Source of the DNA: an uncultured Oscillospiraceae bacterium
GTDB lineage: Bacteria > Bacillota > Clostridia > Oscillospirales > Acutalibacteraceae
Reading direction: 5' to 3'
Length of the DNA: 32,581 nt
Assembly: GCA_900539165.1 (NCBI GenBank)
Contig: UQAZ01000019.1
Span: 1-32,581, forward strand
The position numbers were made by a program, and so were the translations under genes. The notes below the pieces were generated by a model, which saw nothing but the letters and a program-made list of their open reading frames with translations, ran no database searches and was not told the origin of the DNA. Every line of letters begins with the position of its first letter. The stretch's first letter is position 1. Shown here one piece after another: positions 8,185-15,830 of the stretch.

Positions 8185-8862
8185 ATGAATTTGTTTTTGC
8201 TTGAGGATGACTATGCTATCGCAACCGGACTCTGTTATTCGCTAAAGAATGAGGGTTATGAAGTTGTTCACGCATCGGGTGTTAAAGAAGCGGCTGAAAT
8301 AATTAATAAGGAAAAGTTTTCTCTTTATATTCTTGATTTGACCTTGCCTGACGGCTCAGGATATGATGTTTGCAAAATGATAAAAAAACAGGGTGATTAT
8401 CCCGTTATATTTTTAACCGCTTATGATGATGAGGTTAATGTTGTGATGGGATTTGAATTCGGCGCAGACGATTATATTTCAAAGCCGTTTAGATTAAAGG
8501 AACTTTTAGTCAGAATTAAAAGCGTTCTCAGGCGATACAGCAAGGAATCTGCCGACGGAATTATTAAGCTAAAGGATTTGACAATTAATACAAATGAAGC
8601 AAAGGTTTATAAAAACGGTGAAGAAATAGTTTTAACCGCTATGGAATACAGACTGCTTCTGATTTTGCTTAATAACCGTGGAAAAGTGCTTTCAAGAACG
8701 CAGATTTTAGAAAATATTTGGGATGTAGACGGAGACTTTGTTGAGGATAATACATTGACTGTCTATATCAAAAGATTGAGAGATAAAATTGAGGAGGAGC
8801 CTAATAAGCCTGCTGTCATTAAAACTGTCAGAGGTTTGGGTTATATGATTGATAATGGCTGA
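8185..8862 (+). CDS. OmpR/PhoB-family response regulator
   Basis: This 225-aa transcription factor has an N-terminal receiver domain (about 1-115) and a winged-helix DNA-binding domain (about 125-223). The acidic pair Asp8/Asp9, the phospho-acceptor Asp51 in LDLTLPDGSGYD, the switch Thr78 and Lys100 are all present. The C-terminal domain contains LTAMEYRLLLILLNNRGKVLSR and ends in the classical TVRGLGY. A GAGGTGG ribosome binding site precedes the ATG. The stop overlaps the histidine kinase start, so the pair is translationally coupled. Neighbouring genes suggest it controls the downstream ABC transporter and perhaps the upstream wall hydrolase in response to envelope stress; that target set is inference. 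Confidence 0.93.
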   Translation: MNLFLLEDDYAIATGLCYSLKNEGYEVVHASGVKEAAEIINKEKFSLYILDLTLPDGSGYDVCKMIKKQGDYPVIFLTAYDDEVNVVMGFEFGADDYISKPFRLKELLVRIKSVLRRYSKESADGIIKLKDLTINTNEAKVYKNGEEIVLTAMEYRLLLILLNNRGKVLSRTQILENIWDVDGDFVEDNTLTVYIKRLRDKIEEEPNKPAVIKTVRGLGYMIDNG

Positions 8863-9847
8863 TAAGGAATATAAGCGTATTATAGTTGTTTGTGTTGTAC
8901 TTACTTTTGCCGCTTTTGCCATATGTATTTTTGTTAATAAGATTTGTGCTGTCTTATCCTTGCTTTTGGGGGTACTTTTGATTGGCTTATTTGTGTATTT
9001 TACAAAAAAAAGATATAAGAGAATAGAAAAGCTCAATTCCGATCTTTCACTCATTTGTGCAGGCGATTATGATGTTAAAATAAGTGAAAATTCAGAAGGT
9101 GAACTGTCTATTTTGTCAAATAATTTGTATAAGGTTGTCAATTTGCTTAGGGTTCAAAACGAACGGCTGGAGGCAGATAAGGTTTGCCTTGCACAATCTC
9201 TTGCGGATATTTCGCATCAGCTTAAAACGCCGCTTACCTCTATGATGGTGCTGTCAGATATTCTTGCAGATAATCCCGATGAGGAAAAGATTAAGGAGTT
9301 TTATCCTTTGATTGATAAGCAACTTGATAAAATGCATTGGCTGATTACAAATCTGCTTAAACTTTCAAAGCTTGATGCCGGTACAATACAACTGGTTAAA
9401 ACAAGGGTTAATATAAATGAATTTTTGAATGAATGCGTTTCACCGTTTTTGATTTCTCTTGATTTGAAAAACATCAGTTTAAGCATTCAGGCAAACGATT
9501 TTGACTTTTATTGTGACGAGCAATGGACTATGGAGGCTGTTCAAAATATCATTAAGAACTGCATTGAACATACAGACAAAAACGGCTCTCTCGGTATTTC
9601 TGCATTTGAAGAAAACATTTATTATACAATTAAGATTAAAGATAACGGCTGCGGCATTTCAAAAGAGGAGCTTCCTCATATTTTTGAACGCTTTTATTCC
9701 TGCTCCAATGCAGATAAAGAAAGCCTTGGAATAGGTCTTGCTTTTGCTAAAACCGTTCTTAATAAGCAAAATGCCGATGTTAGTGCAAACAGCGAGATTG
9801 GCAGCGGCACAGAATTTGTTATAAAATTCTATAAATCAATAGTGTGA
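8855..9847 (+). CDS. Intramembrane-sensing sensor histidine kinase
   Basis: The 330-aa protein is read from the ATG at 8855, which overlaps the regulator's stop by eight bases; an in-frame TTG six bases earlier is less likely. Two membrane helices (about 9-28 and 32-49) are joined by only a few residues, leaving no extracellular sensor domain. That is the layout of BceS/VncS-like intramembrane-sensing kinases, which usually detect peptide antibiotics through a partner ABC transporter. The DHp helix contains His121 in ADISHQLKTPLTSM. The catalytic domain shows the N box (NIIKNCIEH, 231-239), the G1 box (DNGCGIS, about 263-269), the F box HIFERF and the G2 box GIGLAF (292-297). The transporter genes follow immediately, supporting a sensor/transporter module. 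Confidence 0.92.
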   Translation: MADKEYKRIIVVCVVLTFAAFAICIFVNKICAVLSLLLGVLLIGLFVYFTKKRYKRIEKLNSDLSLICAGDYDVKISENSEGELSILSNNLYKVVNLLRVQNERLEADKVCLAQSLADISHQLKTPLTSMMVLSDILADNPDEEKIKEFYPLIDKQLDKMHWLITNLLKLSKLDAGTIQLVKTRVNINEFLNECVSPFLISLDLKNISLSIQANDFDFYCDEQWTMEAVQNIIKNCIEHTDKNGSLGISAFEENIYYTIKIKDNGCGISKEELPHIFERFYSCSNADKESLGIGLAFAKTVLNKQNADVSANSEIGSGTEFVIKFYKSIV

Positions 9848-9897
9848 CTTAATTGTAATATTTGAGTCATTGAAGTGTAATTTATTTATTGTACTAT
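9843..9897 (+). promoter_or_regulatory. TGTAAT direct repeats in front of the ABC transporter genes
   Basis: Two TGTAAT hexamers start at 9854 and 9876, 22 bp apart, which is two helical turns. A weaker TGTGAC starts at 9843, another 11 bp upstream. A possible -10 TACTAT lies at 9892-9897 with no -35 box, as expected for response-regulator activation. The same hexamer occurs upstream of the response regulator gene (8134) and of the glucosaminidase gene (4670). Confidence 0.4.
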
Positions 9898-9922
9898 GTC
9901 AGCAAGAAAGGAGATAAATTTT

Positions 9923-10603
9923 ATGAAAATTCTCGAAGTAAAAAATTTATGCAAAACGTACGGTAAAGGCGAAACCGAAGTTAAAGCCTTAAACAATGTT
10001 TCTTTTTCTGTTGACAAGGGCGAGTTTGTAGCAATTATCGGTCCGTCCGGCTCGGGTAAATCTACTCTGCTTCACATTTTAGGCGGTGTCGATGTGCCGA
10101 CAAGCGGAAGCGTAATTATAAACGGCGAAGATATTTCAAAACTTAACGAAACAGCTTTGGCTATCTTCAGACGCAGACAAATAGGCTTGATTTATCAGTT
10201 TTATAATCTTATTCCGATTCTTACCGTTGAGGAAAATTTAACCCTACCGCTTAGGTTGGACGGCAGAAAGCCCGATGAGAGACAAACAGAATATCTCGTT
10301 AAAACTCTCGGCTTAGAAAACAGACTTGACCATTTGCCAAATCAGCTTTCAGGCGGTCAACAGCAGAGGGTTTCAATAGGCAGAGCGCTTATTAACAATC
10401 CGGCTCTTATGCTTGCCGATGAGCCGACGGGAAATCTTGACAGTGAAAACAGTAAGGAAATCGTGTCGCTGCTCAGAAAGTTTAATAAAGAACAAAATCA
10501 AACGGTAATCATCATTACTCACGATGAGAGAATTGCGCTTGCCGCAGACAGAATTATCGAAATTGAGGACGGTAAGATTAAGAGGGACGAGGTGAGAGTG
10601 TGA
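9923..10603 (+). CDS. ABC transporter ATP-binding protein (MacB/LolD/BceA type)
   Basis: This 226-aa ATPase should energise the permease encoded next. Walker A GPSGSGKST is at 40-48, the Q-loop is in IYQFYNLIP, the ABC signature is LSGGQQQR, Walker B is MLADEPTGNLD, and the switch His lies in ITHDERIA. The layout and the Q-loop sequence are those of the FtsX-coupled group (LolD, MacB, BceA). The ATG at 9923 is preferred over an upstream in-frame ATG at 9896, because AAGGAG at 9908-9913 lies nine bases before it and inside the longer frame. The stop overlaps the permease's GTG start. The substrate is unknown; peptide antibiotics are the common substrate of such kinase-linked transporters. Confidence 0.94.
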   Translation: MKILEVKNLCKTYGKGETEVKALNNVSFSVDKGEFVAIIGPSGSGKSTLLHILGGVDVPTSGSVIINGEDISKLNETALAIFRRRQIGLIYQFYNLIPILTVEENLTLPLRLDGRKPDERQTEYLVKTLGLENRLDHLPNQLSGGQQQRVSIGRALINNPALMLADEPTGNLDSENSKEIVSLLRKFNKEQNQTVIIITHDERIALAADRIIEIEDGKIKRDEVRV

Positions 10604-13155
10604 ACATCGTAAATAAACTCACTTTAAGCCATCTTAAAACAAATAAATCACGTTCGGTAGTAACTGTTCTTGGTATCACCGTTTCGGTTGCTATGATTAC
10701 GGCGGTTTTCGTTGCCATTGCTTCTTTTGTGAATTTGTTTGGTACAATTTCAAGATTGGCAGACGGCGATTGGCATTTTCAGGTGTTTGGGCTTAATCAG
10801 GCTCAGGTTCAGTCGTTAGAAAAAGATGACAGAATAGATGCTGTCGGTATGAGTGACGAGTTTTATTTGAATTACTCTGTATCAAGTCAAAATGAAAGAT
10901 ATTCAAACGGTACAATTACTGCTCATAATGAAGATGATATTAAGCTCAGAGTGCAGTCAACATATGAGGGCGTTCTCCCGAAAAACGAAAACGAAATTGC
11001 CGTTGAGAGAAAATTCATAGAAAAAAACGGTCTTGATTGGAAAGTAGGGGATACCGTTAAAATTCCTTACGGAACAAGATATGCAGATGTTGACGGTGTG
11101 TTGGTAGATGTCAGCGGTACTCCGACGGGCAAAGAAACCTTTGAACAGCTTGGAACAAAAGAGTTTAAGGTTACTGCTATTCTTAACGAAAATAATCCTA
11201 TAAGTTCAAATATTATTACCGTCAAAAATGATATTGATGTTGACAGAAGCAACGGTGTCTATCTCAGATTAAAGAACCCTAATTATAATTCGATTAACGA
11301 ATTTAAGGACATACTTTCGGATAACGGTCTGAATTTAAAGGAAGTAGGCTATAAAAGTAATTCGGATTTATTGGCGTCATATTTTGCTTATGAAAAAGGC
11401 GGTTTTGTTGAGGAAATGTTGCCGTTGATTGTCATAATTTTACTTATTATAATCGCTGCTTCGGTTGCGCTTATCTATAATGCATTTGCTATGTCGCTTA
11501 ACGAAAAAATCAGATATTTGGGTATGCTTTCTTCTGTCGGCGCAACAAAACAGCAAAAGTGCAACTCAATATTCTTTGAGGGATTTATATTAGGCTTGTT
11601 CGGCATTCCTCTCGGAATATTATCAGGTGTCGGCGGAATAGGTATTACCTTAAAACTGTTGGGCGACAAAATTATTTCAAGCGGTATGCTCAATTACGGC
11701 GATAAGGATACCTTGCATATGGATGTTGTTACGCCGTGGTGGATGGTAATTGCAATCGTTTTCATAAGTTCGATAACCATTATCGTTTCTTGTGCAATCC
11801 CTGCCGTTAAGGCATCAAAAATAACCCCTATTGACGCTATTCGTCAGTCAAATGAAATTAAGGTTAAGGCAAAAAGACTCAGAAGTCCTAAAATAATCAG
11901 AAAAATCTTTGGCTACGAGGGTGAACTTGCTTATAAAAATTTGAAGCGTAACGGAAGAAAAGCGAGGGTTATTACCGCATCAATCGCATTGTCGGTTATT
12001 CTGTTTTTAAGCTCAAGCTATTTCTGCAACCTGTTTGTTCAGTCCGCTAATATAGAAAGGGCTTATCCGTATCAGATTTCCGTTTTTACTGAATTTAATT
12101 CCAGGGACAGCGTTCTTGAAAAAATTAAAGAAAATACCGATGTTGATGATGTGTATTCGACTTCAAATGAGTATCATCAAATTGAAAAGCTCGGTACAGA
12201 TACAGATTTTGAAGAGATTAGAAACGAGGAGTTTTTAACTTCTTCTTATAAGGATTTGTTTTCTAAAATGACTCCTGCGGTGATTTTCTATATTGATGAC
12301 GAGCTGTTCAATGAGCTTTGCACAGCTAACGGTATTGATTATAAGGATTATTATACCGATGATATTAAGGCTGTTCTTATGAATGATCTGTCTCGCTCAA
12401 ATTCGTATAATCCCGTGTTTAACGATAAAATAATCGGCACAAAGATAAAAAGCAGTTACGACCGTGATGTAACGATTGCAGGAATGGTAAAATACGATAA
12501 GAATTTTAGTTCTTGTAATTGTATAAATAACGGTTATTTGGGTATGTTTGCTCCGTTTTCTTCTCTTGAAAAAATGATGTCCGACGTTGATGATGATTTA
12601 ATTGCATCAAAGAGAGTAAGCTACGGTATCGAAACAGATAATCACGAAAAGGTTTATGAGGACTTGTCATCGGAATTTGATGACGCAAAATATTCAAATA
12701 CTATGGTAAGTGATATTCAAAATACATTCCAGACTATGGATACCGTTGTACTTATTATTCAGGTTTTCATTTACGGATTTATCAGTTTGATTTCTTTGAT
12801 TACCGTATTTAATATCATTAATACTATCTCAACGGGCATTGTTTCGAGAAGAAAAGAATTTGCAATGCTTCAAAGTGTGGGTATCACTCCTAAGGGATTT
12901 AATAAAATGCTTACGCTTGAATCCGCCTTTTATGGATTAAAGGCATTGCTCTTCTCACTTCCGTTAAGCGCTCTTATAAGCTATGGTATGAATGCGGCGA
13001 TCGGTGAAGCAAGTATACCGTTCTTGTTCGATTATAAGATGTACTTGGCTGTTACTGCTGTTGTTATGATTGTAATAGGTATGACAATGCTTTATTCAAT
13101 CAAAAAGGTTCAAAAACAAAATATTATCGAAACACTAAAAGATGATATAGTTTAG
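10600..13155 (+). CDS. FtsX-family ABC transporter permease, 851 aa
   Basis: This large permease starts with GTG at 10600, overlapping the ATPase stop by four bases, with GAGGTGAG upstream. Eight membrane helices are visible: about 20-47, 274-298, 325-352, 381-401, 457-480, 717-745, 777-797 and 815-838. Two long extracellular domains lie at about 48-273 and 481-716. Two FtsX repeats are recognisable by SLNEKIRYLGMLSSVGAT (about 299-316) and SRRKEFAMLQSVGITPKGF near the C terminus. The duplicated 4+4 helix plan differs from BceB, which has ten helices and a single large extracellular loop, and resembles clostridial VncS-linked or LolC/E-like mechanotransmission permeases. Together with the ATPase and kinase it probably forms a detoxification and sensing unit for cell-wall-active peptides; this role is inferred from context. 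Confidence 0.9.
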   Translation: MNIVNKLTLSHLKTNKSRSVVTVLGITVSVAMITAVFVAIASFVNLFGTISRLADGDWHFQVFGLNQAQVQSLEKDDRIDAVGMSDEFYLNYSVSSQNERYSNGTITAHNEDDIKLRVQSTYEGVLPKNENEIAVERKFIEKNGLDWKVGDTVKIPYGTRYADVDGVLVDVSGTPTGKETFEQLGTKEFKVTAILNENNPISSNIITVKNDIDVDRSNGVYLRLKNPNYNSINEFKDILSDNGLNLKEVGYKSNSDLLASYFAYEKGGFVEEMLPLIVIILLIIIAASVALIYNAFAMSLNEKIRYLGMLSSVGATKQQKCNSIFFEGFILGLFGIPLGILSGVGGIGITLKLLGDKIISSGMLNYGDKDTLHMDVVTPWWMVIAIVFISSITIIVSCAIPAVKASKITPIDAIRQSNEIKVKAKRLRSPKIIRKIFGYEGELAYKNLKRNGRKARVITASIALSVILFLSSSYFCNLFVQSANIERAYPYQISVFTEFNSRDSVLEKIKENTDVDDVYSTSNEYHQIEKLGTDTDFEEIRNEEFLTSSYKDLFSKMTPAVIFYIDDELFNELCTANGIDYKDYYTDDIKAVLMNDLSRSNSYNPVFNDKIIGTKIKSSYDRDVTIAGMVKYDKNFSSCNCINNGYLGMFAPFSSLEKMMSDVDDDLIASKRVSYGIETDNHEKVYEDLSSEFDDAKYSNTMVSDIQNTFQTMDTVVLIIQVFIYGFISLISLITVFNIINTISTGIVSRRKEFAMLQSVGITPKGFNKMLTLESAFYGLKALLFSLPLSALISYGMNAAIGEASIPFLFDYKMYLAVTAVVMIVIGMTMLYSIKKVQKQNIIETLKDDIV

Positions 13156-13165
13156 TTTTCAAATT

Positions 13166-13195
13166 AACTGTCGGGGATACACTCGACAGTTTTTT
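13166..13195 (+). terminator. Rho-independent terminator of the ABC transporter operon
   Basis: An 8-bp perfect stem (AACTGTCG 13166-13173 with 13184-13191) and a ten-base loop run into TTTTTT. Confidence 0.82.
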
Positions 13196-13196
13196 G

Positions 13197-13231
13197 TTGA
13201 CAAAATAAATTCCTAATAGTATAGTGGGAAT
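13197..13231 (+). promoter_or_regulatory. copA promoter with an overlapping dyad
   Basis: A consensus -35 TTGACA (13197-13202), a 17-bp spacer and a -10 TATAGT (13220-13225) precede copA. An imperfect inverted repeat with arms ATTCC (13209-13213) and GGAAT (13227-13231) is centred on the first base of the -10 box, a typical repressor position. It does not match the CopY site (TACA-N2-TGTA), so a CsoR-type or other copper sensor is more likely. No such regulator is encoded in the window. Confidence 0.6.
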
Positions 13232-13269
13232 AAGAAAGGGGCAATCTGTGAATATTATAAAGAGGTATT

Positions 13270-15783
13270 ATGATAAAATTTAATGTTACCGGAATGTCCT
13301 GTGCTGCGTGCAGCGCAAGGGTAGAAAAGGCAGTAAGTGCCGTTGACGGTGTTAATCAATGTTCGGTTAATTTGTTGACAGAAAGTATGATTGTTGACGG
13401 AACAGCCAAACCTGAGGATATTATCTCCGCCGTTGTTGATGCAGGATACGGAGCGACACTTAAAGATGCCGTTAAAAATGAAAATAAATTTAATGATAAA
13501 GAAAACAATAAATCAAGTGAAGTAAAGTCTATGCTTAAAAGGCTTATAACATCGCTTTTGATATTGGCTGTCTTGATGTATGTTTCGATGGGACATACAA
13601 TGTGGGGATGGAGCTTGCCGTCTTTTTTAAGCGGTAACCCCATCGGAGTCGGTCTTTTGCAAATGCTTCTTTCGCTTGCCGTTATGATTATAAATAATCG
13701 CTTTTTCATAAGCGGCTTTAAGGCTTTGATTCATAAGGCACCTAATATGGATACTCTTGTTGCTTTGGGAAGCGGTGCTTCGTTTGCGTATAGCACATTT
13801 GCACTTTTTGCAATGACTGTAAAATCGGCTTCAGGTGATGCGGATGCACTTATGACATATATGCACGACTTGTATTTTGAATCCGCTGCAACAATTCTCA
13901 CTCTTATCACCTTAGGAAAAATGCTTGAAGCTTATTCAAAAGGTAAAACAACCGATGCTTTGAAAGCACTTGCTTCGCTTGCACCAAAAAGTGCCAATGT
14001 TATCAGAAACGGCAGGGAACAGGCTGTTGATATTGATGAAGTAATGGTTGGTGACATTTTTGTTGTTCGTCCGGGTGAGAGTATCGCTGTTGACGGCGAG
14101 GTTATCGATGGCGAAAGTGCAGTTGATGAATCGGCATTGACAGGCGAAAGCATACCGATAGATAAAGCAGTTGGTGATAAGGTTTCGTCCGCAACGATTA
14201 ATCAGTCGGGATTTATTAAATGCAGAGCTACTGCCGTTGGCGAGGATACAACACTCTCTCGAATTATTCAAATGGTTGCCGACGCTTCTGCTACCAAAGC
14301 ACCTATCGCAAAGCTTGCTGATAGGGTGTCGGGGGTTTTTGTGCCTGCCGTGTTGGTTATATCTCTTATTACATTCATTGTATGGATTTTGGTACAAAAT
14401 TCGTTTAGCTTTGCGCTTGCAAGGGCTGTCAGCGTTTTAGTTATCAGTTGCCCTTGTGCTTTAGGTCTTGCAACTCCTGTTGCGATTATGGTAGGAAACG
14501 GTGTCGGCGCACGAAATAATATATTGTTTAAGACTGCCACTTCTTTGGAGCAGGCAGGCAAACTTGATATTGCCGTTTTTGATAAGACGGGAACGCTTAC
14601 GAAAGGCAAGCCTGAAGTAACCGATGTTATTAAGCTTGACGATGATTTATTGCAGATAGCTTATACAATGGAAAAGCAAAGCGAACATCCGCTTGCAAGA
14701 GCAGTTGTGGAATACGCTGAAAAATGCGAAATTGAGCCATTAGAATGTTCTTCATTCAATTCTGTAACAGGAAGCGGAATTCAGGCAAAAATCGGAAACG
14801 ACATGGTTTATGCGGGTAATCTTAATTTCGTTTCTTCTTATGCCGTAATTGACGATGAGGCAAAAAAAGAACTAAATGCTCTGTCCGATAAAGGAAAAAC
14901 ACCGCTTCTTTTTGTAAGAAACGATGTACTTATCGGTATAATTGCCGTTGCTGATAAAATAAAAGATGACAGTGTATCTGCCGTAAAAGAACTTAAAAAT
15001 ATGGGCGTCAGCGTTGTAATGCTGACAGGTGATAATAAACGAACGGCAAACGCTATCGGAAATGCAATCGGTGTAGATTCTGTTATTTCCGATGTGTTAC
15101 CAGGTGATAAGTCCGATGTTATTAAGCGACTGAAGAATTACGGTAATGTCGCTATGATTGGCGACGGTATCAATGACGCTCCGGCACTTACAGAGGCAGA
15201 TGTGGGCTTTGCTATTGCAGACGGTACGGATATTGCGGTTGAGTCGGCTGATGTGGTTTTGATGAACAGCAGACCGTCTGATGTATGTGCCGCAATAAGG
15301 CTCAGCAGAAGAGCGCTTATTAATATAAAAGAAAACCTGTTTTGGGCATTTATTTATAATGTAATAGGCATACCGCTTGCTGCGGGTGTTTGGATTTCTG
15401 TTACCGGGTGGACGCTTAACCCGATGTTCGGGGCTGCCGCAATGAGCCTTTCAAGCTTTTGTGTTGTTGTAAATGCGCTAAGGCTAAATTTGGTCAATGT
15501 CCATAGCTCGAAAATGGATATAAAGCATAAAAGAAAGCAAATTGATTTAGGCGATTTAATTAAAATGGAGGAAAAAACTATGACTAAGCAAATTAAAATT
15601 GAGGGTATGATGTGTCCGCATTGTGAAGCAACGGTAAAAAAAGCTCTTGAGGCTGTTGACGGAGTGGAAAGTGCTGTTGCAAGCCATACTGATGCAACCG
15701 CAACCGTTACGCTTTCAAAGGATGTTGCTGATGCTGTGCTTATTAAAGCAGTTGTAGACGCAGGATATACGGTTGTAAAATAA
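13270..15783 (+). CDS. copA: Copper-exporting P1B-type ATPase with N- and C-terminal HMA domains
   Basis: This 837-aa membrane pump exports Cu(I) at the cost of ATP. The first HMA domain has GMSCAAC (Cys11, Cys14). The membrane part includes the CPC metal site (394-396). The actuator domain shows LTGES (290-294), the phosphorylation domain DKTGTLT (Asp438), the nucleotide domain SEHPLA (His473-Pro474), and the hinge GDGINDAP (631-638). Helices 7 and 8 carry YN (696-697) and MxxSS (725-729), which with CPC mark Cu(I) transport. A normal CopA would end near residue 750. Here the same frame continues through a charged linker into a second HMA domain with MMCPHC (Cys782, Cys785), which can also be made separately as CopZ. 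The ATG at 13270 has an AGAGG ribosome binding site. Confidence 0.95.
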   Translation: MIKFNVTGMSCAACSARVEKAVSAVDGVNQCSVNLLTESMIVDGTAKPEDIISAVVDAGYGATLKDAVKNENKFNDKENNKSSEVKSMLKRLITSLLILAVLMYVSMGHTMWGWSLPSFLSGNPIGVGLLQMLLSLAVMIINNRFFISGFKALIHKAPNMDTLVALGSGASFAYSTFALFAMTVKSASGDADALMTYMHDLYFESAATILTLITLGKMLEAYSKGKTTDALKALASLAPKSANVIRNGREQAVDIDEVMVGDIFVVRPGESIAVDGEVIDGESAVDESALTGESIPIDKAVGDKVSSATINQSGFIKCRATAVGEDTTLSRIIQMVADASATKAPIAKLADRVSGVFVPAVLVISLITFIVWILVQNSFSFALARAVSVLVISCPCALGLATPVAIMVGNGVGARNNILFKTATSLEQAGKLDIAVFDKTGTLTKGKPEVTDVIKLDDDLLQIAYTMEKQSEHPLARAVVEYAEKCEIEPLECSSFNSVTGSGIQAKIGNDMVYAGNLNFVSSYAVIDDEAKKELNALSDKGKTPLLFVRNDVLIGIIAVADKIKDDSVSAVKELKNMGVSVVMLTGDNKRTANAIGNAIGVDSVISDVLPGDKSDVIKRLKNYGNVAMIGDGINDAPALTEADVGFAIADGTDIAVESADVVLMNSRPSDVCAAIRLSRRALINIKENLFWAFIYNVIGIPLAAGVWISVTGWTLNPMFGAAAMSLSSFCVVVNALRLNLVNVHSSKMDIKHKRKQIDLGDLIKMEEKTMTKQIKIEGMMCPHCEATVKKALEAVDGVESAVASHTDATATVTLSKDVADAVLIKAVVDAGYTVVK
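15580..15783 (+). CDS. copZ: CopZ-like copper chaperone, nested in frame at the 3' end of copA
   Basis: An internal GGAGG at 15567-15571 lies eight bases before an ATG at 15580, in the same frame as copA and at ideal spacing. Initiation here would give a 67-aa protein that is a complete HMA domain by itself: MTKQIKIEG, the metal site MCPHC (Cys12 and Cys15), and a full beta-alpha-beta-beta-alpha-beta length ending at the shared stop. Free CopZ would carry Cu(I) to the ATPase. The alternative is that the RBS is unused and the domain exists only as the C-terminal tail of CopA. Both products could be made. Confidence 0.5.
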   Translation: MTKQIKIEGMMCPHCEATVKKALEAVDGVESAVASHTDATATVTLSKDVADAVLIKAVVDAGYTVVK

Positions 15784-15793
15784 TAATTTTATT

Positions 15794-15830
15794 AAGTCTG
15801 AGAAATTAATTTTTTCTCAGGCTTTTAATT
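15794..15830. terminator. Bidirectional terminator between copA and the glycosyltransferase gene
   Basis: A 12-bp stem (15794-15805 with 15813-15824, one G-T pair) has T-rich sequence on the plus side and A/T-rich sequence on the minus side. The stop codon of the minus-strand gene (15806-15808) lies at the loop, so this hairpin serves both converging genes. Confidence 0.8.

Noticed and set aside
8849..8854. TTG start for the histidine kinase
   Set aside because: It adds only two residues and has no better ribosome binding site than the ATG at 8855.
9849..9890. Small gene between the kinase and the ABC ATPase
   Set aside because: No start with a ribosome binding site and no frame of useful length; the space is better explained as a promoter with TGTAAT repeats.
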